Source: Opitutia bacterium Tous-C4FEB
Lineage (GTDB): Bacteria > Verrucomicrobiota > Verrucomicrobiia > Opitutales > Opitutaceae
NCBI GenBank assembly: GCA_002304445.1
Contig: NEVA01000005.1
Location: 1 to 64,000 of the forward strand
Length of the DNA: 64,000 nt
Reading direction: 5' to 3'
Made by a program: the position numbers and the translations under genes. The notes beneath the pieces were generated by a model. It made no database searches, had not been told where the DNA came from, and saw nothing but the letters and a program-made list of their open reading frames with translations. Positions within the stretch are counted from its first letter, which is position 1. Each line of letters opens with the position of its first letter. This document shows positions 56,564 through 64,000 of this stretch, piece by piece.

Positions 56564-57955
56564 ATGAAAAAAAATTTTAGTTCTCCTCGTCTCTCCCTCC
56601 CCGGCTCACTCCTTCTCTCCGTCACCCTTTCCTTGCTTGCGACTGCAAGCAGCACCCACGCCGCCGTCTCCGCAGCCGAAGCGGCCCGCCTCGGCGCCGA
56701 TCTGACGCCCCTCGGCGCCGAAACCGCCGGTAACGCCGCCGGCACAATCCCAAAGTGGAACGGCGGGATTCTAACCCCTCCCGCCGGCTACAAAGTCGGT
56801 GATCACCACCCCGATCCGTTCGCTTCAGATCAACCGCGCTTCACGATTAATTCGGCCAACCTCGCCCAACACGAGGCCCAGCTCACCGCCGGCTCCGTCG
56901 CCTTGCTCAAAGCCTATCCGTCGACCTACAAGCTTATCGTCTATCCCACCCGTCGCAGCGTTTCCAATCCTCAGCGGATCTACGACGCCACCAAGGCCAA
57001 CGCCACCACCGCCGTCCTCGCCAACAACGGCAACTCCTTCGAAAAAGCCGTTATCGGCGTGCCGTTTCCGATTCCGTCCCAAGGCCTCGAGGTCATGTGG
57101 AACCATCTCACCCGCTACCGGGGCACCTTCGCCACCCGCCATATCGGCCAAGCCGCTCCTACCCGCGGCGGCAGCTACACCCTCGTCCAATTCGAGGATG
57201 AGTTTCTTTTCAACTACGCCCGCCCCGGAGTCACTTCCGCCCAGCTCGACAACATTCTCGTCTACTACAAACAAGCCGTCGTCGCTCCCGCCCGTCAGGC
57301 CGGCACCATCCTCCTCGCCCACGAGACCCTCGACCAAGTGAAAGAGAAGCGGAACGCCTGGGTCTACAACACCGGACAGCGCCGCGTGCGCCGCGCTCCC
57401 GACGTCGCCTATGACAATCCCGGCACCGCCGCGGACGGTATGCGCACCAGCGATCAGTTCGACATGTATAACGGCGCCCCCGACCGCTACGACTGGAAGC
57501 TCGTCGGCAAAAAGGAAATGATCGTCCCCTACAACTCCTACAAGTTGCACAGCGATTCTCTGAAATACGCCGACATCCTGAAACCCCTTCACATCAACCA
57601 AGACCTCGCTCGCTACGAACTTCACCGCGTCTGGGTTGTCGAGGCCACGCTCAAGCCCGGCGCCGCTCATATCTACAAACGCCGCACGTTCTACGTCGAC
57701 GAAGACAGCTGGCAGATTCTCGCCGTCGACCAATACGATTCCCGCGACCAGATGTGGCGCGTCTCCGAGGCCCATTGCATCAATTATTACGATGAGCAGA
57801 CGTTCTGGAGCACCCTCGAAGCCCACACCGACCTCGTCGCCGGCCGTTACCTCGTCTTCGGCTTGGACAACGAGAAAAAAATGTATGATTTCAACGCGAA
57901 GCGCACGCCGGCCGACTACACCGTTGACGCGCTCCGACGCGACGGCGTCCGGTAA
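56564..57955 (+). CDS. DUF1329 exported protein
   Basis: This 463-residue protein has a signal peptide (basic MKKNF start, hydrophobic LLLSVTLSLLATASSTHA) and a DUF1329 domain starting LGADLTPLGAETAGNAAGTI and PKWNGGI. Such proteins are related to the LolA/LolB-type fold family of outer-membrane lipid-handling proteins. It is the second gene of the module, between two REP-like repeats. It probably binds a lipid or hydrophobic ligand in the periplasm; this is inference. Confidence 0.9.
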   Translation: MKKNFSSPRLSLPGSLLLSVTLSLLATASSTHAAVSAAEAARLGADLTPLGAETAGNAAGTIPKWNGGILTPPAGYKVGDHHPDPFASDQPRFTINSANLAQHEAQLTAGSVALLKAYPSTYKLIVYPTRRSVSNPQRIYDATKANATTAVLANNGNSFEKAVIGVPFPIPSQGLEVMWNHLTRYRGTFATRHIGQAAPTRGGSYTLVQFEDEFLFNYARPGVTSAQLDNILVYYKQAVVAPARQAGTILLAHETLDQVKEKRNAWVYNTGQRRVRRAPDVAYDNPGTAADGMRTSDQFDMYNGAPDRYDWKLVGKKEMIVPYNSYKLHSDSLKYADILKPLHINQDLARYELHRVWVVEATLKPGAAHIYKRRTFYVDEDSWQILAVDQYDSRDQMWRVSEAHCINYYDEQTFWSTLEAHTDLVAGRYLVFGLDNEKKMYDFNAKRTPADYTVDALRRDGVR

Positions 57956-57959
57956 AGTG

Positions 57960-57995
57960 TAGGGCGCGTCTCCGACCCGCCCTTTAGCGCCGCCC
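57960..57995 (+). repeat. REP-like intergenic repeat, copy 2
   Basis: TAGGGCGCGTCTCCGACCCG, then CCCTTTAGCGCCGCCC, similar to the copy at 56496-56533. AGGGCG and CGCCCT can pair as a 6-bp stem. The placement just after both genes of the module suggests mRNA stabilisation or processing. Confidence 0.6.
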
Positions 57996-58014
57996 GATCT
58001 CCGTCCCGCGCTTC

Positions 58015-59001
58015 ATGTCTATTCGTTCACTCACGCGATTGAGCCCGATGTCCCCATCGGGCTTTTTCGTTGTCGCCCTCCTCGTCGCCTTGCTTTCCAC
58101 CCCGCTCCCCGCCTCTATCCCGCTCACGTCTGCCCCAAGAATGCTGCTCTTGGCCGGCACCTACGCCGGCCCGACCGCGGTCCTGGCCGTCGGCGAACGC
58201 ACCACTATCCTCCGCTCCACTGATTCCGCGGGCACGTGGCGCCCGGCCGCCGTCCCCGCCACCCTCTCCGCGACACTCACCGGCATCACCGTCGCCCCCG
58301 ACGCTCTAAAGGGTTGGGCCGTCGGCCACGACGCACTCATCCTCGCCACCTCGGACGCCGGCCTCACCTGGCGAAAATCGTGGCAAGGCGACGACCTCAC
58401 CGCCTCGTTTCTCGACGTCCTGGCCCTCGATGACCGCCACGTCATCGCCATCGGCGCCAACGGCCTTTGCCTGGAAACCCGCGACGCCGGCGCCACCTGG
58501 AAGCGTCGCAAACTCATCGACGACGATCTCCACCTCAACCGTCTCACCCGCGGCCCCACTGGCACCCTCTACATTGCCGGCGAAAGCGGCACGTTGCTCC
58601 GCTCCGTCGACTCCGGGGCTACGTGGCAACCGATCGAGTCTCCTTACGACGGTTCCTTCTACGGTATCCTCCCGCTCGGCCCGACCTCCCTCGTCGCCCA
58701 CGGTCTGCGCGGCCGCATTTACCGCTCATCCGACGACGGCCGGGTTTGGGAACTCGTTCCGCTCGCCGACCGCGTGCTGCTGGCCGCCGCCATTAAACTT
58801 AAAAACAACCAACTCCTCTTTGCCGGCCAAGCCCGCGCCTTTTTTACGAGTCGGGACGGCGCGCGCTCCATCGCGCCGCTCAATGTTCCTTTCACCTCCG
58901 CCGTCGCCGCCCTGTTGGAGCTGCCCGACGGTCGCATCCTCGCCTTGGGCGAAGGCGGCGCCACGGTCTTCGACGTGACCGCCTCTCCCGCCACGCCATG
59001 A
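58015..59001 (+). CDS. YCF48/BNR-repeat-like exported protein
   Basis: This 328-residue protein has an N-terminal hydrophobic segment (about 17-34) and repeated DAGATW/DSGATW/SDAGLTW motifs at about 55, 98, 143 and 185, as in BNR or YCF48 beta-propellers. Its stop overlaps the MMPL start as ATGA. In other bacteria YCF48-like proteins often accompany MMPL exporters and DUF1302/DUF1329 proteins. A structural or assembly role at the periplasm is inferred. Confidence 0.88.
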   Translation: MSIRSLTRLSPMSPSGFFVVALLVALLSTPLPASIPLTSAPRMLLLAGTYAGPTAVLAVGERTTILRSTDSAGTWRPAAVPATLSATLTGITVAPDALKGWAVGHDALILATSDAGLTWRKSWQGDDLTASFLDVLALDDRHVIAIGANGLCLETRDAGATWKRRKLIDDDLHLNRLTRGPTGTLYIAGESGTLLRSVDSGATWQPIESPYDGSFYGILPLGPTSLVAHGLRGRIYRSSDDGRVWELVPLADRVLLAAAIKLKNNQLLFAGQARAFFTSRDGARSIAPLNVPFTSAVAALLELPDGRILALGEGGATVFDVTASPATP

Positions 59002-61340
59002 CCGAACGTTTCGCTACTTGGCTCTTTCGCTGGCGCACTCCCTTGCTCATCGGCTTTGCGCTGCTCACCGGCGTGATGGCGTGGTTCGCCGCCCAACTTC
59101 GCGTCGATGCGAGTTTCAACAAATCGCTTCCCCTCGACCACCCCTACATCCGCACGTTCACCAAACATCAGGCCGAGTTCGGCGGCGCCAACCGCGTGCT
59201 CATTGCGCTCGTGCCGGCCAAAGGTGATATCTTTACCCCTGAGTTCTTCGCCACGCTCAAGACCGTTACGGACGAGGCCTATTACGTCCCTGGCGTCGAC
59301 CGCTCCCAAGTCCAGTCGCTCTTCACGCCCAACGTCCGCTTCATCGAAGTGGTCGAAGACGGTTTCGCCGGCGGCAACGTCATCCCCGCCGACTTTACTC
59401 CAACCGCCGATGGCTTCGCCAAAGTCCGCGAAAACATCATCAAGTCGGGAAAACTCGGCCAGCTCGTCGCCAACGATTTTACCGGCGCCATCGTCTCCTC
59501 CTCGCTCCTCGAAATTGACCCCGCCACCGGCGAAAAACTCGACTATATCAAAGTCTCCGCCGCCCTCGAAAAAATCCGGGACCGGGTCACCGCCGATTCC
59601 AAGGGTGCCGTTTCCGCCCACATCATCGGGTTCGCCAAAGTCATCGGCGACATCGCTGACGGCGCCCGCGGCGTCATCACACTTTTTGGCGTTTCCATCC
59701 TCGTGACCGCACTCCTCGTCTGGCATTACGCCGGCCGCTGGAAACTCGCCCTCGCGCCCGTCCTTTGCTCCCTCATCGCCGTCATCTGGCAACTCGGCGC
59801 TCTCACCGCTCTCGGCTACGGCGTCGATCCGTTTTCCATCCTCGTGCCGTTTCTCGTCTTTGCCATCGGCGTCAGCCACGGGGTTCAGAAAATCTGTACG
59901 TTTCGCAACGAGATCTTTCTCGGCCACGACGGCCCCACCGCCGCGCGCAACGCTTTCATCGGCCTCTTCGTCCCCGGCATGGTCGCGCTTTCAACCGATA
60001 CCATCGGCTTCCTCACGATGCTCGTCATCAAGATCGAGACGATCCACGAGCTCGCCATCACCGCCAGCCTCGGCGTCGGCGTCATCATCATCACCAACTT
60101 TTTCCTTCTCCCCATTCTGCTTTCGTATCTCCGCCTGCCGAAAAGCTACGCCGACTGGGTCACCCGCCGTCGGGCGCGTACTGACCGTTTTTGGACTTGG
60201 CTTGCCCGCAGTCTGCGCCCCCGCCCCTCCATCGCCATCACCGTGGGCTGCCTCGCTCTCGGCGTCTGGGCTTGGTTCAAGGCCGGCGAGATTCGCATCG
60301 GCGACACCCATGCCGGCGTCCCCGAACTTCGTCAGGATTCCCGTTACAACCGAGACAGCCGACTCATTACGGAGAAATTCAGCATCGGCGTCGATATTCT
60401 CTCCGTCATCGTCGAGACGATCCCCAACGGTTGCGTCGATCACGAGGTCGTCACCCTGATGGACAAATTTGAAGGCCACATTCGAGAGGTCCCCGGAGTC
60501 CAATCAGTCGTCTCGCTCACCTCGGCGGCCAAAGTGATCAACTCCGGTTTCAGCGAGGGCTCGCTCAAATGGCGCACCCTGTCCCGCCAGCCCCAGACGC
60601 TGGCGCAGTCCGTCTCGCCCATCGAGACCTCCACCGGCCTGCTCAACGCCGATGCCTCGGTGATGCCCGTCCTCATTTTTCTATCGGACCACAAAGCCGA
60701 AACGCTCCGCGCCGTCACCGATGCGGTGAAAAAATTCGCGGCCGAGAACCCTTCGCCCAAAGCCAGCTTTCTCCTCGCCAGCGGCAACGCCGGCGTAATG
60801 GCTGCGACCAATGAAGTCGTCGCCGCCGCCGAGCGGCCCATTCTCTACTGGGTCTTCGGCGCCGTGATCGCGCTCTGCCTGATTACCTTCCGCTCCCTCC
60901 GCGCCACGCTTTGCATCATCGTCCCTCTCGCGATCGTCAGCTACCTCGCCTATGTGGTCATGGTCTACTTGGACATCGGTCTCAAAACGTCGACCCTCCC
61001 GGTCGTTGCCCTCGGCGTTGGCATCGGCGTTGACTACGGCATCTATCTTTTCGCCCGGCTCGAGTCCGCCCTGAAAAACGGCGAGTATTTCGAAGATGCG
61101 ATGATCATCGCCTACAAAGATACCGGTGCCGCCATCGTCTTCACCGGCCTCACCCTCGCGGTCGGCGTAAGCCTCTGGGTCTTCTCCGATCTGAAATTCC
61201 AAGCCGACATGGGCATCCTCCTCACTTTCATGTTCGTCGTGAATATGGTGGGCGCCATCATCCTCCTCCCGGCGATGGCCCGCTGGTTCTGGCACCATCA
61301 CAACGGACCCACCGCGGCCCCTTTTTCAATGCGCAAGTAA
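58998..61340 (+). CDS. MMPL-family RND transporter
   Basis: This 780-residue membrane protein has two halves, each with one TM, a large extracytoplasmic loop and further TMs, about 12 TMs in all (first TM about 13-33; clusters about 220-380 and 600-760). It is of the MMPL class of RND exporters, which move lipids or other hydrophobic molecules. It begins at an ATGA overlap with the YCF48-like gene. The substrate is unknown. Confidence 0.92.
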   Translation: MTERFATWLFRWRTPLLIGFALLTGVMAWFAAQLRVDASFNKSLPLDHPYIRTFTKHQAEFGGANRVLIALVPAKGDIFTPEFFATLKTVTDEAYYVPGVDRSQVQSLFTPNVRFIEVVEDGFAGGNVIPADFTPTADGFAKVRENIIKSGKLGQLVANDFTGAIVSSSLLEIDPATGEKLDYIKVSAALEKIRDRVTADSKGAVSAHIIGFAKVIGDIADGARGVITLFGVSILVTALLVWHYAGRWKLALAPVLCSLIAVIWQLGALTALGYGVDPFSILVPFLVFAIGVSHGVQKICTFRNEIFLGHDGPTAARNAFIGLFVPGMVALSTDTIGFLTMLVIKIETIHELAITASLGVGVIIITNFFLLPILLSYLRLPKSYADWVTRRRARTDRFWTWLARSLRPRPSIAITVGCLALGVWAWFKAGEIRIGDTHAGVPELRQDSRYNRDSRLITEKFSIGVDILSVIVETIPNGCVDHEVVTLMDKFEGHIREVPGVQSVVSLTSAAKVINSGFSEGSLKWRTLSRQPQTLAQSVSPIETSTGLLNADASVMPVLIFLSDHKAETLRAVTDAVKKFAAENPSPKASFLLASGNAGVMAATNEVVAAAERPILYWVFGAVIALCLITFRSLRATLCIIVPLAIVSYLAYVVMVYLDIGLKTSTLPVVALGVGIGVDYGIYLFARLESALKNGEYFEDAMIIAYKDTGAAIVFTGLTLAVGVSLWVFSDLKFQADMGILLTFMFVVNMVGAIILLPAMARWFWHHHNGPTAAPFSMRK

Positions 61341-61385
61341 CCCGGCGCCCTGCGCCGTCCGATTACGCCCACGCCCGCCTTGATC

Positions 61386-63476
61386 ATGTTCACGCGCCTC
61401 CTGCTCGTTACCATCCTCATCGGCCCCGCGTTAGCGGCCGGGAACCCCGACTGGTCCGTCTATCTCGGCGACAAGCAGCGCTCGCTCTATTCTCCGCTCG
61501 CCCAAATCAACCGGGCCAACGTCGACCGGCTCGCCGTCGCGTGGAGCTACGACACCGGAGAAAAAGGCGAATACCAGGCCAACAACCTCATCATCGGCGG
61601 AGTCCTTTACACCGCCACCCCAAGCCGGCGCGTCATCGCGCTCGATGCCGCCACCGGACGCGAACGCTGGATTTGGGACCCCGCGCAAACGCCCGCCGGC
61701 GCCGGCGGGCGACGCCAACGTGGCCTCGTCTTTTGGCAAAACGAGACCGGCGGCGAGCAGCGTCTCTTCACCGCCGTCGGCAATTTCCTTTTCGCCCTAG
61801 ATCCCGCGACCGGCCGCCCCCTGCCTGATTTCGGCACCGCCGGCGCGATCCCGCTCAGTTTCGCATCCGAGACCGAAGGCACCCATCGCGTCGGGCTCAA
61901 CACCCCCGGCGTCACCTACCGTGATCTGCTCATCGTCGGCGGCTTCGGCGGTCCCGGCGCCGTCCGCGCCTTTGATGTGCGCACCGGCGCCCGCCGCTGG
62001 ATTTTTCACCTCATTCCGCGCCCAGGCGAAGTCGGCCACGATACCTGGCCGGCTGACGCCTATAAAACCGCCACCGGAGCGATGCCGTGGTCCGGCCAAT
62101 CGCTCGACGAGGCCCGTGGAATTGTCTACGTGGCCACGAAAACCGCCGAACCGGATTTTTACGGCGCCGACCGCCTTGGCCAAAATCTCTTCGCCAACTC
62201 CCTCGTCGCCCTCGACGCGGCCACCGGAAAACGCCTCTGGCACTATCAAATCGTTCACCACGACCTCCTCGACAAGGACCTGCCGTGCGCCCCGATCCTG
62301 CTCACCGTCACGCACCGCGGCAAAAAAATCGACGCCGTCGCCCAAGGCACCAAGCACGGCTACCTCTTTGTTTTCAATCGCGTCACCGGCGAGCCGCTCT
62401 GGCCGATCGAGGAAAAACCCGTGCCCGCCTCTACCCTGCGCGGCGAACACGCATGGCCGACCCAGCCGTTCCCCACCAAGCCGGCCCCGCTCACCCGCCA
62501 AGCTTACACCGAGGCCGACGTTTCCACGATCTCCCCCGAAGCGCGCGCCCTCACCACCGACCGCATCCGCCTCTCGCCCAATTTCGGCCCTTTTCCCGCG
62601 CCCAGCCTTACCGAGACGATTATGTTTCCCGGCTTCGACGGCGGCATGGAGTGGGGCGGCGGTGCCGTCGATCCCGCTGGCGTCTACTACGTCAACGTAA
62701 ACGAGATTCCTTGGTTGCTCCAGATGGTGGAGACGCGCCGCCCCGACGGCACCCCGCTCCCGCGCGGCGAGCGCGACTACCTCGTCCACTGCGCCGCCTG
62801 CCACGGGATCGACCGCAAGGGCCTCCCCGCCGCCGGATTTCCATCCCTGCTCGACATCGAGAAACGCCGCACGTCCGCCGAGATCGCGCACATCACCCGC
62901 AACGGTTTCGGCCGGATGCCCGCCTTCGACAAAATCCCCGAGCCGCAACGCGAAGCGCTCCTCGCTTACGTGCTCGGCCAGCCGGCGGCATCAGCGAGCG
63001 GACGGCCCGACGAAGCGTCCGCGAAAAAATCCAACGACAAAACTCCGCCCTATGCCTTCGGCGGTTTCCGCCGCTGGACCGATCAGGCCGGTTACCCCGC
63101 GATCAATCCGCCGTGGGGCACACTCAACGCCGTCGATCTCAACACCGGCGAGCTCAAGTGGAAAGTGCCGCTCGGCGAATACCGCGAGCTTTCCGCCAAA
63201 GGCATCCCGCCCACCGGCACCGAGAACTACGGCGGCCCCGTCGCGACCGCCGGCGGCCTGCTCTTCATCGCCGCCACGGCCGACGAGACCATCCGCGCCT
63301 TCGACCAGACTACGGGCAAGATTCTCTGGCAGGCGCCGCTCCCGTTCGGCGGCAACGCCACTCCGAGCACCTACGCCGTCGCCGGCCGCCAGTATGTTGT
63401 GATCTCGGCCGGCGGCGGGAAATCCGGCCGCCCCGCCGGCGGCATGATCGTCGCCTTCGCTTTGCCTTCGCCCTGA
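61386..63476 (+). CDS. PQQ-dependent dehydrogenase with inserted cytochrome c domain
   Basis: Starting at ATG 61386 gives 696 residues with a signal peptide. Eight-bladed-propeller PQQ motifs (such as AATGRERWIWDP and LDAATGKRLWHYQ) are present. A cytochrome c segment is inserted before the last blades: CAACHG (62790-62804) with a later GRMPAFDKI Met ligand. Propeller repeats then resume (LNTGELKWKVP). The enzyme oxidises an alcohol or sugar in the periplasm and passes electrons to its own haem. It lies 45 bp after the MMPL gene, so it may belong to the same module. An upstream TTG at 61380 is also possible. Confidence 0.93.
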   Translation: MFTRLLLVTILIGPALAAGNPDWSVYLGDKQRSLYSPLAQINRANVDRLAVAWSYDTGEKGEYQANNLIIGGVLYTATPSRRVIALDAATGRERWIWDPAQTPAGAGGRRQRGLVFWQNETGGEQRLFTAVGNFLFALDPATGRPLPDFGTAGAIPLSFASETEGTHRVGLNTPGVTYRDLLIVGGFGGPGAVRAFDVRTGARRWIFHLIPRPGEVGHDTWPADAYKTATGAMPWSGQSLDEARGIVYVATKTAEPDFYGADRLGQNLFANSLVALDAATGKRLWHYQIVHHDLLDKDLPCAPILLTVTHRGKKIDAVAQGTKHGYLFVFNRVTGEPLWPIEEKPVPASTLRGEHAWPTQPFPTKPAPLTRQAYTEADVSTISPEARALTTDRIRLSPNFGPFPAPSLTETIMFPGFDGGMEWGGGAVDPAGVYYVNVNEIPWLLQMVETRRPDGTPLPRGERDYLVHCAACHGIDRKGLPAAGFPSLLDIEKRRTSAEIAHITRNGFGRMPAFDKIPEPQREALLAYVLGQPAASASGRPDEASAKKSNDKTPPYAFGGFRRWTDQAGYPAINPPWGTLNAVDLNTGELKWKVPLGEYRELSAKGIPPTGTENYGGPVATAGGLLFIAATADETIRAFDQTTGKILWQAPLPFGGNATPSTYAVAGRQYVVISAGGGKSGRPAGGMIVAFALPSP

Positions 63477-63565
63477 TCGAAGCCATTCGCCGGACCAGCC
63501 CGCACCTCCGCCCGCGTCCTTTCCAGTCTCGTCAACTCCTGCGGCATTATCTCATCGTCGTTCCC

Positions 63566-64000
63566 ATGTCCGACGAGCCCACGCCTTCCGCGCCCGACTC
63601 CGCTTTCCTCACCCCGAGCCAACGCCGCACCGTCGGCTTCACCCTCACCCTCGCCGCTGTCTTCGGTGCCATCGCCCTGATCATCAGCGGGGTCATCGTC
63701 CTCGGCCGCATGGTCAGCTACTTCTCCAGCGTCCTCTGGCCTCTCGCCGTTGCCGGCGTCCTCGCCCTCATTCTCCGTCCGATCGTCGATCTGTTTGTCG
63801 GTCGGCTCAAACTTCGCCGGCCCGCTGCGGTCACCTTGCTCTACGGCTTGGCCTCCCTCGTTTTCGCGGTTTTTCTTCTTTTGCTCCTCCCGCCCCTCAT
63901 CGACCAACTACTCACCTTTATCACTTACGTCCCGACGCTCTGGGCCAACGCGGGAAACTACATCGAACGCAACTACCCTGACTGGGGCGCGCTGGCCCAA
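63566..64000 (+). CDS. AI-2E/PerM-family membrane protein (3' end outside window)
   Basis: The window ends inside this gene, which starts at ATG 63566; about 145 codons are visible. After a hydrophilic start (MSDEPTPSAPDSAF) comes a run of TM segments: VGFTLTLAAVFGAIALIISG, then SSVLWPLAVAGVLALILRPI, followed by VTLLYGLASLVFAVFLLLLL. This is the layout of the N-terminal part of AI-2E/PerM-family transporters. It is on the same strand as the PQQ dehydrogenase, 89 bp later. Confidence 0.85.
   Translation, partial: MSDEPTPSAPDSAFLTPSQRRTVGFTLTLAAVFGAIALIISGVIVLGRMVSYFSSVLWPLAVAGVLALILRPIVDLFVGRLKLRRPAAVTLLYGLASLVFAVFLLLLLPPLIDQLLTFITYVPTLWANAGNYIERNYPDWGALAQ

Overview
This window reads as a piece of the chromosome of a high-GC member of the Verrucomicrobiota, most likely the Opitutaceae. 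The strongest lineage clues are a pseudopilin gene set that matches what I know as the 'Verru_Chthon' cassette, a SecD-SecF fusion, a Rho factor with a long Pro/Ala-rich N-terminal segment, frequent GTG starts, few clear Shine-Dalgarno sites, and an exported protease with Ig domains and a duplicated C-terminal domain. This placement is inference; there is no rRNA gene in the window.

Layout. 1-5652: two genes of a heterodimeric ABC exporter (the first cut by the window edge) facing a PhoR/PhoB-type two-component pair. 5796-5870: a tRNA with anticodon CAT. 5947-13651: a leftward operon of six prepilin-like proteins plus one exported membrane-anchored protein. 13801-17318: divergent acs and rho. 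17420-24858: a large unknown protein, hisF, prfC, a small exported protein, a matrixin-like metalloprotease, and an overlooked 35-residue very basic protein gene followed by a strong terminator. 24971-33691: rimO, a lipoprotein, mpl, a TonB-dependent receptor, priA, an unusual Fur-family regulator and a TPR protein. 33692-34413: a non-coding-looking gap ending in a leader that can form alternative hairpins.

34414-39999: a lipoprotein-resB-ccsA operon for cytochrome c maturation, recN, and tRNA-Arg(ACG) with its terminator. 40174-49124: recJ, secDF, yajC, speA, and small genes (YqeY-like, DUF2237, VF530, a two-TM protein, a SYLF protein). 49244-54317: asnS, a YebC/PmpR-family gene and uvrA. 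54524-63476: a rightward envelope module made of a DUF1302 protein, a DUF1329 protein, a YCF48/BNR-like protein, an MMPL/RND exporter and a PQQ dehydrogenase carrying an inserted cytochrome c domain. The window ends inside an AI-2E/PerM-family membrane protein gene.

Most of the window is housekeeping (DNA repair, translation, secretion, cell-wall recycling, cytochrome c assembly). The parts most likely to hold undescribed biology are the orphan pseudopilin operon, the DUF1302-DUF1329-YCF48-MMPL-PQQ module with its REP-like intergenic repeats, the 35-residue basic protein, the Fur-like protein lacking the usual histidine cluster, and the foldable leader ahead of the cytochrome c genes. Assignments rest on reading motifs by eye; no database search was possible.
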